Origin: JAVJUS01 sp040220455
Lineage (GTDB): Bacteria; Pseudomonadota; Alphaproteobacteria; DSM-16000; Inquilinaceae
DNA length: 18,413 bases
NCBI GenBank assembly: GCA_040220455.1
Contig: JAVJUS010000053.1
Coordinates: 1 to 18,413 of the forward strand
Direction: 5' to 3'
Of the stretch, positions 7,377-15,219 are shown piece after piece. A program made the position numbers and the translations under genes. The stretch's first letter is position 1, and every line of letters begins with the position of its first letter. The notes beneath the pieces are model-generated. The model saw only the letters and a list, made by a program, of their open reading frames with translations. It had not been told where the DNA came from and made no database searches.

Positions 7377-8686
7377 CAGCGGCGGCCACCGTGACCGGCA
7401 TGTCGGTGTTTCCGGAGCCGGCCGGTCACGACCTGCCGTCTCTCCGGCGCCGGCTGGGTCCGATCACCGAGGCCGCGGCGCGGGCCGCGGCGGCGTTCGA
7501 CGCCCTGCGCCCGCTGCAGGACGCCTCGGGGGCGGTAACCGGTGATCGGGCCAAGGCCGCGGAGCTCCTGGAGACGGCGGTCGACGGGGTTCGCCAGGCG
7601 GCTCGGCTGCTGGACCAGGAGGCGTTCGCCAGCGCTCTGGCCGCCGATGTCGCGGCGTGGCGGTCGACCGGCTTGGCGACGCCGCCGCTGTTCGACAGGA
7701 CGCGCGACGCCTACCGGCCACCAGCCGGCAACGGACCGACGCTGTTCGCCGGGCCCGTGCTCGCGACGAACGGGCCGGCGCCGCGCGGGCATTTCCTGGA
7801 GCTCTTCCTGGCCTGGCGAGACGAGCCCGCCGAATGCGACGCGGTCGCCGGGGACTGGCCCCATCCGAAGAACAAGTGCCAGTCGACGCGGTTGATCCTC
7901 GCCAGCCGTGGCTTCTCGTCGGGCAACTGCATCGTCTTCTTCCCGGAAAACATCGCCGCCGCCGGGGCGCCGACCGGCCAGGACTACGCCCTGTTCTTCT
8001 TCAACAAGTTCCACCGCATCTACCACGAGCAGACGCTGCCGGAGTTGCGGCGCCTGTTCGGCCCGGCCGATCGCTTGACGGGCGCGGGCAATTGGGTCTC
8101 CGGCACCCTGGGGGAGGCGGCGTGCTACCGCGCGCGGTGCGTCTGGGGCTATCTGCACGACTGCTTCCATCATCGCGGGCCGCGGCCGCTCGACGCCCAT
8201 CTCCACGTCAAGCTCAACTGGTTCACCGGCCTCCTGGAGGAGATCAAGGTCGACGCCGAAACGGCGCTGGCCTGCCTTGACGGCGCCGTGCCGCACGGCG
8301 AGGCCATCCTGCAATTCGTGCTGTTCGAGCGGATGCTGCGTTATCCGCGGCAGCCTGACGCCACGCGCAATTTCGACTCGGCGACGGGCGTCCTTCTCTA
8401 CGAATGGCTGCGCGACAAAGGGGCGATCCACCCCGCCGAGGAGGGCCGCCTGGCGATCGACCGGTCGCGGTTGGCCGACGCGCTCGCCGCCCTGGTCGAC
8501 GAGGTTCTGCGGCTGGAAATGATCGGCGACGATTCCCGTTACAAGACGGAGGCCCGGACCCTGGTGCGTGGTCTGCTTCCCGAAGGCGCGTCGGGCGAGC
8601 GGTTCGCCGTACCGGCGCGCTTCGCCGCCGATATCGGACTGACCGCCCGGCCCGAAACGCTCGACTTCGAATCCCTCGCCTATTGA
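7373..8686 (+). CDS. DUF6421 family protein, possible metal-dependent tailoring enzyme
   Basis: A 437-residue cytoplasmic protein that I assign to DUF6421; no function is established to my knowledge. The conserved-looking core runs from SSGNCIVFFPENIAA (about 182-196) through DYALFFFNKFHRIYHEQTLP, GYLHDCFHHRGPRPLDAHLH (about 259-278) and KLNWFTGLLEEIKVDAE (about 280-296) to FERMLRYPRQPDATRNFDS. H262, D263, H266, H267, H276, H278 and E289/E290/E319 form a His/acid-rich set in predicted helices that could bind iron or another metal; this is inference. The ATG overlaps the stop of the BacA-like gene by 4 bp, with GGAGG just upstream, so the two are translationally coupled. Occupying the place of BacB/BacC/BacG, it may process the prephenate-derived intermediate. 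Confidence 0.7.
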   Translation: MTAAATVTGMSVFPEPAGHDLPSLRRRLGPITEAAARAAAAFDALRPLQDASGAVTGDRAKAAELLETAVDGVRQAARLLDQEAFASALAADVAAWRSTGLATPPLFDRTRDAYRPPAGNGPTLFAGPVLATNGPAPRGHFLELFLAWRDEPAECDAVAGDWPHPKNKCQSTRLILASRGFSSGNCIVFFPENIAAAGAPTGQDYALFFFNKFHRIYHEQTLPELRRLFGPADRLTGAGNWVSGTLGEAACYRARCVWGYLHDCFHHRGPRPLDAHLHVKLNWFTGLLEEIKVDAETALACLDGAVPHGEAILQFVLFERMLRYPRQPDATRNFDSATGVLLYEWLRDKGAIHPAEEGRLAIDRSRLADALAALVDEVLRLEMIGDDSRYKTEARTLVRGLLPEGASGERFAVPARFAADIGLTARPETLDFESLAY

Positions 8687-8761
8687 CCCGGCCGCGCGGC
8701 CCGCGACCGACCGCGCTCCGGCCGCCCCTTCCCCTCACGCCATTCCGCGAGCGCCCTTGCG

Positions 8762-9742
8762 ATGACCGTGCCTTTACCGTCGCCGCCCGCTCGGCGGGCC
8801 CGCCTTCTGGCGCTGACCGGCGGCATCCTGGCCTGCTTCACCGCCAGCTGGGTGCTCGCCAAGCATATCGTCGACGGGGCTCCGCCGGAGGTCTCGGCCG
8901 CTGGCCGGGTGCTGGCGACCAGCGTGCTGCTGTGGGCCGTGTTCCTGGTCCGTCCCGGCGCCCGGGCGAAGCCGTCGGCGGTCCTGCGACGCTGGCCGGC
9001 GGTGGTGCTGCTGGCCCTTCTCGGATTCTTCCTCTATTCGCTGCTGACCTTCCTGGCGCTGACGGTGCTCGACCCGTCGGAGCTGGGCATGACGCTGGCG
9101 CTGATCCCGGGTTTCACCTATCTCCTGGCGCTCGCCTTCTTCGGCGACCGGCTTCATCCACTCAAGTTGGTCGGCGTGCCGCTGGCCACGGGCGCGGCGC
9201 TGTATTACACGACCGACGGGTTCGCCGGTATCGCGGCCGGCGACGCGTTCGGTATCGCCGCGGCGGCGGGCGCGGCGCTGAGCTACGCGCTCTACGGTCT
9301 GTTCTACAAGCGGTTGATGGGCGATTTGCCGATCACGGGGGTGCTGCCGTTCGTCACCGCAACGGCGTTCCTGATGTTCCTGCCCTGGCTCGCCGTCCTG
9401 GAGCCGGCGGCGCGGGCGATCGACCCGGCGACCGCGCTCCAGCTCCTGCTTCTGGGGGCCGGGCTCTCGGCCCCCGTGTTCCTCATGTACCACGCGGTGA
9501 TCGTGTCGGGCGGCGTGCTCTACGCCAACTCGATCGGCATCCTGTCGCCCTTCGCGATCCTTCTGGCGGAATGGGCCGTCGGCTACCGCGACGGCGTCGC
9601 GGCTGGCGAGCTCGCGGCCATGGCTGCCTGCGCAGCCGGGGTGGCGCTGATCTTCAGCCATGCGACCCGACCCGGGCGGGCCGCCGCGGCGCCGGTCTCG
9701 GACTTGGCGTCCGGGCCGCCGGTCGGCCCGATCGGGCGTTGA
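8762..9742 (+). CDS. EamA/DMT-family transporter, probable exporter of the cluster product
   Basis: A 326-residue inner-membrane protein with about ten hydrophobic helices in the two-fold repeated EamA arrangement (repeat 1 about 15-145, repeat 2 about 155-290). LALTGGILACFTASWVLAKH is helix 1, FFLYSLLTFLALTVLDPSEL and LALIPGFTYLLALAFFGDRL match the conserved helix 3-4 region, and LSYALYGLFYKRLMGDLP opens the second half. DMT permeases often export amino acids and small metabolites. It lies 75 bp after the DUF6421 gene and 33 bp before the ATP-grasp gene on the same strand. This suggests it plays the role BacE (an MFS permease) plays in bacilysin producers: efflux and self-protection. The substrate is inferred from context only. 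Confidence 0.88.
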   Translation: MTVPLPSPPARRARLLALTGGILACFTASWVLAKHIVDGAPPEVSAAGRVLATSVLLWAVFLVRPGARAKPSAVLRRWPAVVLLALLGFFLYSLLTFLALTVLDPSELGMTLALIPGFTYLLALAFFGDRLHPLKLVGVPLATGAALYYTTDGFAGIAAGDAFGIAAAAGAALSYALYGLFYKRLMGDLPITGVLPFVTATAFLMFLPWLAVLEPAARAIDPATALQLLLLGAGLSAPVFLMYHAVIVSGGVLYANSIGILSPFAILLAEWAVGYRDGVAAGELAAMAACAAGVALIFSHATRPGRAAAAPVSDLASGPPVGPIGR

Positions 9743-9775
9743 CGGGTGGCGCACGGGCAAGAATCGGGGAATGCC

Positions 9776-11026
9776 ATGGGCCTCAGGCTCGCGCTCGTTT
9801 GCCAGCGCAACAACAACGTCCCGTTCCTGTTCGAGTCGGCCGCCGCGGCCGGGCACGAACTGGTCCTGATCCACGCGCCGGGAGAGTCCGCGCCCGGCCA
9901 TCTGCCGGCGGCCGGCCCGCTCCTGGAGCTCGACGTCTTCGACGCTCCCGATGCCGCGCTCGACGAGCTGGAGGCGGCGGCGTCGGCGTTGGCGCTCGAC
10001 GGCATCCTGACTTGCCGGGAAGAGGCGGTGCCTTGGACAGCCCTGGCGGCTCGACGCCTGGGCTTGCCGGGCATCGATCCGTCGGCGTCGCTGGCGGCCC
10101 GCGACAAGGCGACGATGCGCGCCCGGTTCGCCGCCGCCGGTCTGAACGTGCCCCGACATGTCAGGCTGGGGCCCGAAGACGCGATAGCGCCGCCACCCGG
10201 CCTCACGTTCCCGGTCGTCGTCAAGCCGACCGGCGGCTACTCGAGCCAGGGCGTGATCCGCGTCGACGGCCCGGGCGGGCTGGCCGACGCGGTCGAGCGG
10301 GTTCGGGCGATCAACGCCGACGACCTCCGCGCCTATACCCGCGACCCGGTCGCCGACGGCGTCCGGGGTGAGGGCTGGGGAGCCGTGATCGTCGAGGAAT
10401 TCATCGATGGCCCGGAATACGTGGCCGAAGCGTTCGCCGTCGACGGTCGCGTCCACGTCCTTTCCATAGGCTACAAGGGGGATCCGAAAGGGCCTCATTT
10501 CGAGGAGTCGGTGTACCTGGCACCGCCGCCGCTGCCGGCGGAGGCGGTTTCCGCCGTGGTCGAGCAGGTGGCCGGCGGCATGGCGGCGCTCGGGCTCACC
10601 GAGGGGCCGGGGCATTGCGAACTCCGTCTACGGGGCGGAAAGACGCCGGTCCTGCTCGAGATCGGGGCGAGGATCGGCGGCTCGGGCGTGAGCCAGTTCG
10701 TCGTGCAGGAAAGTACGGGCATCGACTATGCGGGGCTCCAGTTCCGCCAGGCCGCGGGCGCGCCGCTGCCGGACCTGCCGCCCACGCCCGAACCGCACGC
10801 CGCCGCCGGCAATTGGATCATTCCGCTGGGTGGCCACGGCCGGTTGGTCGAAATAGCAGGGCTGAGCGCGGTGGCGGCCCATCCGGATACGCGGCGGATC
10901 CTGACGTTTCTCGATCCAGGCGCCGTTGTGCGGCCCTACCCCGCGTTCACTGGGTATCCCGGTTTCATCCTGTCGCGCCATGCCGATTGGAGGGCGGGCG
11001 TCGACTATCACCGATGGTTGGCCTAG
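9776..11026 (+). CDS. ATP-grasp ligase, BacD-like amino acid/dipeptide ligase
   Basis: A 416-residue ATP-grasp enzyme, expected to activate a carboxylate as an acyl phosphate and couple it to an amine. The N-terminal domain begins MGLRLALVCQRNNNVPFLFE. The ATP-grasp core shows FPVVVKPTGGYSSQGVIRV (K150 binds nucleotide), AVIVEEFIDGPEYVAEAF (E207/E208 on the adenine-side strand) and CELRLRGGKTPVLLEIGARI (E282 and E295, Mg ligands, then GARIGG). This order fits carnosine-synthase/BacD-type L-amino acid ligases rather than carboxylases or D-Ala ligases. The ATG at 9776 is preferred to the GTG at 9746 because GGGGA precedes it. In the bacilysin paradigm BacD joins L-Ala to anticapsin; here it probably joins the prephenate-derived amino acid to a partner. 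The substrates are not readable from sequence. Confidence 0.85.
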   Translation: MGLRLALVCQRNNNVPFLFESAAAAGHELVLIHAPGESAPGHLPAAGPLLELDVFDAPDAALDELEAAASALALDGILTCREEAVPWTALAARRLGLPGIDPSASLAARDKATMRARFAAAGLNVPRHVRLGPEDAIAPPPGLTFPVVVKPTGGYSSQGVIRVDGPGGLADAVERVRAINADDLRAYTRDPVADGVRGEGWGAVIVEEFIDGPEYVAEAFAVDGRVHVLSIGYKGDPKGPHFEESVYLAPPPLPAEAVSAVVEQVAGGMAALGLTEGPGHCELRLRGGKTPVLLEIGARIGGSGVSQFVVQESTGIDYAGLQFRQAAGAPLPDLPPTPEPHAAAGNWIIPLGGHGRLVEIAGLSAVAAHPDTRRILTFLDPGAVVRPYPAFTGYPGFILSRHADWRAGVDYHRWLA

Positions 11027-11091
11027 ACCGTTTCCGTGTGCTGGGCGCCCCGGTGATCGTGGCTACCCCTCGATAGAACGGATACGCCGCG

Positions 11092-11970
11092 ATGCTGCCC
11101 ATGGACGACCGCGACGGAACGATCTGGCTGGACGGCGCCCTGGTCCCGTGGCGCGAGGCTCGCCTTCACGTGCTGAGCCACGGTCTGCACTACGGCACTT
11201 CGGTTTTCGAGGGCGAGCGGGTGTATGGCGGCCAGGTGTTCCGCCTGAACGCGCATTCGCGGCGGCTGATACGCTCGGCCCGGTTGATCGCGATGCCGTT
11301 CACCTTGAGCGCTGACGCCCTGGACGCCGCGACCCGCGCGGTCGTAGACGCCAATGGGATCGCCGACGGCTATGTCCGTCCGGTCGCCTGGCGCGGCGCG
11401 GAGGACATGGGACTGTCGGCGCCGGACGCGCGCACACATGTGGCGATCGCCGCTTGGCCTTGGCCGGCGGTTTTCGGCGCGGCCCAGAGGAAGCGCGGGA
11501 TCGCGCTCGTGCTCTCACGATGGTCACGGATCCCTCCCGCCGCCATTCCGATACAGGCCAAGGCGGCCGGGACTTACCTGAATGGCGCGATCGCCCGGCG
11601 CGAGGCGGAGGCGGCCGGGGCGGACGACGCTCTGCTCCTGGACGACCGTGGCGACTTGGCCGAAGCTACCGGCGCCAACCTGTTCCTGGTCCGCGACGGC
11701 GGTTTGGCGACACCAATCGCCGATCATGTGCTCGACGGCATCACTCGTCAGACAGTCATCGACATCGCCCGGCGGCTGGGCCTCCGGGTCGAGGAGGCGC
11801 GATTGCCGCCCACGGCGCTGGAGACGGCCGACGAAGTCCTCCTGACCGGGACTGCCTACGAGATCACGCCCGTGTCGCGGATCGGTGAACTGCGCTGGCC
11901 CGTAGGGCCGGTGACCCGGCGGCTGATCACGGCCTTCGACGCCGAAGTACGAGACGAGCACGCAACCTGA
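11092..11970 (+). CDS. Fold-type IV PLP aminotransferase (branched-chain aminotransferase family)
   Basis: A 292-residue class IV aminotransferase of the IlvE/BCAT family, interconverting 2-oxo acids and amino acids. Seen: an N-terminal IWLDGALVPW, HVLSHGLHYGTSVFEGERVY, GYVRPVAWRGAEDMGL (family YVRP with R96), the PLP lysine K157 in PIQAKAAGTYLN, the cofactor segment EATGANLFLV (E191) and LDGITRQTVIDIARRLGL. Length is typical (~300). An ATG at 11101 is an alternative start; no strong ribosome-binding site favours either. It is last in the five-gene run, 65 bp after the ligase. In bacilysin synthesis the aminotransferase BacF is fold type I, so this would be a non-orthologous replacement making the amino acid from the prephenate-derived keto acid. 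A housekeeping role in valine/leucine metabolism is the alternative. Confidence 0.9.
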   Translation: MLPMDDRDGTIWLDGALVPWREARLHVLSHGLHYGTSVFEGERVYGGQVFRLNAHSRRLIRSARLIAMPFTLSADALDAATRAVVDANGIADGYVRPVAWRGAEDMGLSAPDARTHVAIAAWPWPAVFGAAQRKRGIALVLSRWSRIPPAAIPIQAKAAGTYLNGAIARREAEAAGADDALLLDDRGDLAEATGANLFLVRDGGLATPIADHVLDGITRQTVIDIARRLGLRVEEARLPPTALETADEVLLTGTAYEITPVSRIGELRWPVGPVTRRLITAFDAEVRDEHAT

Positions 11971-12090
11971 TCCTCGGCGCCGCACGGTCGTGATACCGGT
12001 CGGCAGGCGTGCGGCGGACACCGGCATTCGAAGCCCGCCGCGCCGCCACGCGCCTGTCGACGGGCCACCCTGCGTTCACTTCGTGGCGCC
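11971..12090. other. Intergenic spacer between convergent genes
   Basis: A 120-bp spacer between the stop codons of the aminotransferase (plus) and the dehydrogenase (minus). CGCCGCAC at 11978-11985 pairs with GTGCGGCG at 12009-12016 across a 23-nt loop, a possible but weak terminator stem without a T-run. Nothing else is evident. Confidence 0.3.
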
Positions 12091-12978
12091 TCAGGGCTTG
12101 GGCGGCGGGGTGTCCTGGCGCAGGACCTGGATCAGGCTGGAGGTGTCCCAGCGGTTGCCGCCCATGGCCTGGACGGCGGCGTAGAACTGGTCGACCAGGG
12201 CGGTGACGGGCACGCGGGCGCCGTTGCGCCGTGATTCGGCCAGGACGATGTCCAGGTCCTTGCGCATCCAGTCGACCGCGAAGCCGAAGTCGAACTCGCC
12301 GCGCAGCATGGTCTGGCCGCGATTGTCCATCTGCCAGCTCTGCGCCGCGCCCTTGGAGATGACCTCGAGCACCTGCTCGCCGTCGAGCCCGGCCTTCTGG
12401 CAGAAGTTCAGCGCCTCGGCCAGGCCCTGGACCAGCCCGGCGATGCAGATCTGGTTGACCATCTTGGTGAGCTGGCCCGACCCCGCCGTGCCGAGCCGGA
12501 CGCAGGACTTGGCGAAGCAGTCGATCGCGGGCTTGGCCGTGTCGAAGGCCGCCTGCTCGCCGCCGCACATGACGGTCAGCGCGCCGTTCTGCGCGCCCGC
12601 CTCGCCGCCCGAGACCGGGGCGTCGACGAAGCCCAGCCCGCGCTCCTTGCACGCCGCGTCGAGCTCGCGCGCCAGCTCCGCCGAGGCGGTGGTGTGGTCG
12701 ACCAGGATCGCGCCCTTGTCCATGCCGGCGAGCGCGCCGTCCTCGCCGTACATCACGCTGCGCACGTCGTCGTCGTTGCCCAGGCACGCGAAGACGATCT
12801 CCCGCCCCGCCGCGGTCTCGCGCGGGGTCGGGGCGTGGCCGCCGCCGTGCTTGTCGGCCCAGGCCTTCGCCTTGGCCTCGGTGCGGTTGTAGACCACCAC
12901 GTCGTGGCCGCCCTTGGCCTTCAGGTGGCCGGCCATCGGCGCGCCCATGACGCCCATTCCCAGAAACGCGACCTTCAT
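12091..12978 (-). CDS. NAD(P)-dependent beta-hydroxyacid dehydrogenase (3-hydroxyisobutyrate dehydrogenase type)
   Basis: A 295-residue oxidoreductase of the 3-hydroxyisobutyrate / tartronate-semialdehyde / 6-phosphogluconate dehydrogenase superfamily. The N-terminal Rossmann fold starts VAFLGMGVMGAPMAGHL (family GxGxMGxxM), followed by NRTEAKAKAW. The substrate loop FVDAPVSGGEAGAQNGALTV (about 118-137) and catalytic lysine K172 in GQLTKMVNQ are intact, and the C-terminal all-helical domain ends with WDTSSLIQVL. The ATG at 12978 follows a GGGGGA ribosome-binding site. The likely reaction is oxidation of 3-hydroxyisobutyrate or a similar acid to the semialdehyde, which would suit valine catabolism feeding the methylmalonyl-CoA mutase, but subfamily substrates cannot be separated by eye. 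It converges on the bac-like cluster and is probably not part of it. Confidence 0.92.
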   Translation of the reverse strand: MKVAFLGMGVMGAPMAGHLKAKGGHDVVVYNRTEAKAKAWADKHGGGHAPTPRETAAGREIVFACLGNDDDVRSVMYGEDGALAGMDKGAILVDHTTASAELARELDAACKERGLGFVDAPVSGGEAGAQNGALTVMCGGEQAAFDTAKPAIDCFAKSCVRLGTAGSGQLTKMVNQICIAGLVQGLAEALNFCQKAGLDGEQVLEVISKGAAQSWQMDNRGQTMLRGEFDFGFAVDWMRKDLDIVLAESRRNGARVPVTALVDQFYAAVQAMGGNRWDTSSLIQVLRQDTPPPKP

Positions 12979-13113
12979 GCTGTCCCCCGTCGGCGCGGCG
13001 CGGTTGCGCCGCCTGGCTTGTCCGTCCCGGCGTTGTCCGCCTGCTCGGCGACCGCAGCCGTGAAGGGAATACCGACGGCGCGACAGGAATCACGACCGCC
13101 GACATCCGCGTTC

Positions 13114-13132
13114 CCTCTCCCTCAGGGAGAGG
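13114..13132. repeat. Perfect 9-bp palindromic repeat between dehydrogenase and rdgB
   Basis: CCTCTCCCT-c-AGGGAGAGG is a perfect inverted repeat with a single-base centre. Palindromes of this CTCTCCC/GGGAGAG kind occur as dispersed intergenic repeats in many high-GC proteobacteria. It lies between divergent genes in a 288-bp region that also holds a TTGACA hexamer (13182-13187) without an evident matching -10. It may be a REP-like unit or a binding site. Confidence 0.4.
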
Positions 13133-13266
13133 AGCCGCTTCACGGCCTCGGCCCGGGGGACCATACCGGCGCGGGGGCCGCTTGACACCCCCCGGCGCGC
13201 GCGTGGCGGGGCAGGAGCGGCGGGGCCGGGGTTTCGGGCGGGGCGCGGCTGCGCTATTTACCCGAC

Positions 13267-13917
13267 ATGACCACCTCCACGACCTCCCGCGCGCCCGGGC
13301 GCCGCTTCTCGGGCGAGACCCTGATCATCGCCAGCCACAATGTCGGCAAGGTACGCGAGATCGGGGCTCTGCTCTCCGACCACGTCCCCCGTGTCGTCTC
13401 CGCCGGCGAGCTCGGCCTGCCCGAGCCGGAGGAGACCGGGGAGAGCTTCATCGACAACGCCGTGCTCAAGGCGCTGGCCTCGGCGGAGGACGGCGGCGCC
13501 CCGGCGCTGTCCGACGACAGCGGGCTCGCCGTCGACGCGCTGGCCGGCGCGCCCGGCATCCATTCCGCGCGCTGGGCGGTCCAGACCGACGGCACCCGCG
13601 ATTTCGGCGCGGCGATGGAGCGGGTCATGGCCCGCCTGGCGGAGACGGCGGATGGCGGCACGATCGACCGGCGCGCGCGCTTCGTCTGCGCCCTGGCGCT
13701 CGCCTGGCCCGACGGCCATGTCGAGACGGTCGAGGGCCGGGTCGAGGGCACTCTGGTCTGGCCGCCGCGCGGCGATCACGGTTTCGGCTATGACCCGATC
13801 TTCGTGCCCGACGGCTTCGAGGAGACGTTCGGCGAAATGGATCCCGCCGTGAAGCACGCCATCAGCCACCGCGCCGACGCCTTCGCCAAGCTGCGCGCCC
13901 GGTGCTTCGGGCCGTGA
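13267..13917 (+). CDS. rdgB: RdgB/HAM1 XTP/dITP diphosphatase (non-canonical purine NTP pyrophosphatase)
   Basis: A 216-residue house-cleaning enzyme that hydrolyses dITP, ITP and XTP to monophosphates, keeping deaminated purines out of DNA and RNA. All family signatures are present: IIASHNVGKVREI near the N-terminus (SHNxGK at 23-28), the EETGESFIDNAVLKA helix, DDSGLAVDAL (about 83-92), RGDHGFGYDPIF and KHAISHRADAF near the C-terminus. Length is slightly above E. coli RdgB (197) because of a 15-residue N-terminal extension and a loop. Its last bases overlap the hemW start, the same neighbour order seen in many proteobacteria including E. coli. No good Shine-Dalgarno precedes the ATG; TATTTA at 13255-13260 could be a -10 giving a near-leaderless transcript, which is speculative. 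Confidence 0.96.
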   Translation: MTTSTTSRAPGRRFSGETLIIASHNVGKVREIGALLSDHVPRVVSAGELGLPEPEETGESFIDNAVLKALASAEDGGAPALSDDSGLAVDALAGAPGIHSARWAVQTDGTRDFGAAMERVMARLAETADGGTIDRRARFVCALALAWPDGHVETVEGRVEGTLVWPPRGDHGFGYDPIFVPDGFEETFGEMDPAVKHAISHRADAFAKLRARCFGP

Positions 13918-15125
13918 CGGCGGAGCTCGACATCGCGACGGCGGGGGACGTCGCCGAGGAGCCGCGGCGGTTCGAGGACCGGGGCTTCGCGCTCTATGTC
14001 CACTGGCCGTTCTGCCTGGCCAAGTGCCCCTATTGCGACTTCAACAGCCATGTCCGCGACGGCGTCGACCATGCCGCCTGGCGCCGGGCGCTGCTGGCCG
14101 AGCTCGATCATTTCGCGGCCGATACGAGGGGCCGTCGCCTCGACTCGGTGTTCTTCGGCGGCGGCACGCCCTCGCTGATGGAGCCGGCGACGGTCGGCGC
14201 GATCCTCGATCGGGCGGCGGCCCACTGGACGCCCGCGCCCGATCTCGAGGTGACGCTGGAGGCCAATCCGACCTCGGTCGAGGCCGGGCGGCTCGCGGGC
14301 TTTCGCTCGGCCGGGGTGAACCGGGTCTCGCTCGGCGTCCAGGCGCTGGACGACGCCGATCTCGCCTTCCTCGGGCGACAGCACGGCGCGGCGGAGGCAT
14401 TGGCGGCGGTCGATCTGGCGCGCGGGCTGTTCGAGCGGGTCTCCTTCGACCTGATCTACGCCCGCCCCGGCCAGACGCCGGCGGCCTGGGCGGCGGAGCT
14501 GGGCGCCGCGCTCGACCGGGCGGCCGACCATCTCTCGGTCTACCAGCTCACCATCGAGGCGGGGACACGCTTCGCGGCCCTGCACGCGCGCGGAGACCTG
14601 GCGGTCCCGGACGAGGGCACGGCGGCCGCCCTCTACGAGACGACGCAGGCCGTGCTCGACGCCGCCGGGCTGCCCGCCTACGAGGTCTCCAATCACGCCC
14701 GGCCGGGCGCGGAGGGCCGGCACAACCTGGTCTACTGGCGCGCTGGCGACCATGTCGGCATCGGCCCGGGCGCCCATGGCCGGCTGACGCTCGGGGTCGA
14801 GCGCCTGGCGACCCGCACCCACCGCGCGCCGGAGGCCTGGCTGGAGCGCGTCGCCCGCCACGGCCATGGCGAGCATCCGCGCGAGGCCGTCGGCCCGGCC
14901 GAGCGGGTGGCGGAGGCGGTGATGATGGGCCTGCGCCTCACCGAGGGCGTGCCGCTCGCCCGGCTCGAGGCCGAGGGCGGCGCGCCGGCCGACGCGCTGA
15001 TCGATCCCGCGCGGCGTGCGGCCCTGGTCGAGGCCGGCTACCTGACCGCGGAGCCGGACCGGCTGCGCGCAACGGCGGAGGGCCGGCAGCGCCTGAACGC
15101 CGTGATCGCCCACCTGTTGCCCTGA
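13914..15125 (+). CDS. hemW: HemW radical-SAM heme chaperone/insertase
   Basis: A 403-residue radical SAM protein of the HemN/HemW group. The cluster motif is C34-x3-C38-x2-C41 in WPFCLAKCPYCDFNSH; the CDFNSH ending, without the fourth cysteine of HemN, marks HemW, a heme-binding chaperone rather than coproporphyrinogen III dehydrogenase. Other family segments are FFGGGTPSLM, EANPTSVEAGRLAGFRSAGV, NRVSLGVQALDDADLAFLGR, YARPGQTPAAWAAEL, LSVYQLTIEAGTRFAALHAR and YEVSNHARPG. Length matches HemW (~380-410). The GTG at 13914 overlaps the rdgB stop as GTGA and is my preferred start; an in-frame GTG at 13902 would add four residues. Co-translation with rdgB is likely. Confidence 0.95.
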   Translation: MTAELDIATAGDVAEEPRRFEDRGFALYVHWPFCLAKCPYCDFNSHVRDGVDHAAWRRALLAELDHFAADTRGRRLDSVFFGGGTPSLMEPATVGAILDRAAAHWTPAPDLEVTLEANPTSVEAGRLAGFRSAGVNRVSLGVQALDDADLAFLGRQHGAAEALAAVDLARGLFERVSFDLIYARPGQTPAAWAAELGAALDRAADHLSVYQLTIEAGTRFAALHARGDLAVPDEGTAAALYETTQAVLDAAGLPAYEVSNHARPGAEGRHNLVYWRAGDHVGIGPGAHGRLTLGVERLATRTHRAPEAWLERVARHGHGEHPREAVGPAERVAEAVMMGLRLTEGVPLARLEAEGGAPADALIDPARRAALVEAGYLTAEPDRLRATAEGRQRLNAVIAHLLP

Positions 15126-15131
15126 GGCCGC

Positions 15132-15148
15132 CGGCCGCCGCGCGGCCG
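15132..15148 (+). terminator. GC-only hairpin after hemW
   Basis: CGGCCGC-cgc-GCGGCCG is a perfect 7-bp GC stem with a 3-nt loop, 7 bp after the hemW stop. It could end the rdgB-hemW transcript, but no T-run follows, so it would be a non-canonical terminator. Simple GC richness could also produce it. Confidence 0.35.
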
Positions 15149-15219
15149 CGAGCGGGTGAGCGCTGGGGGTGGACTCGCACCGGAAATGCGTGTCAGTTTC
15201 TCTTTCGTTCATTTTCCTT

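Noticed and set aside
7280..8431. A 383-codon minus-strand open frame opposite the DUF6421 gene
   Set aside because: It is an antisense shadow of a coherent coding frame, with Arg/Gly/Val-rich composition and no domain resemblance.
9746..9775. GTG start at 9746 for the ATP-grasp gene
   Set aside because: The ATG at 9776 has GGGGA at good spacing and begins the first strand of the fold; the ten extra residues look non-structural.
8404..10371. A 655-codon plus-strand open frame across the DUF6421, EamA and ATP-grasp genes
   Set aside because: It runs through three recognisable genes in a wrong frame and has arginine-rich, structureless composition.
15160..15195. A tRNA-like 3' end (GGTGGACTCGCACC) after hemW
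   Set aside because: Only a T-arm-like match is present; no acceptor, anticodon or D-arm could be assembled on either strand.
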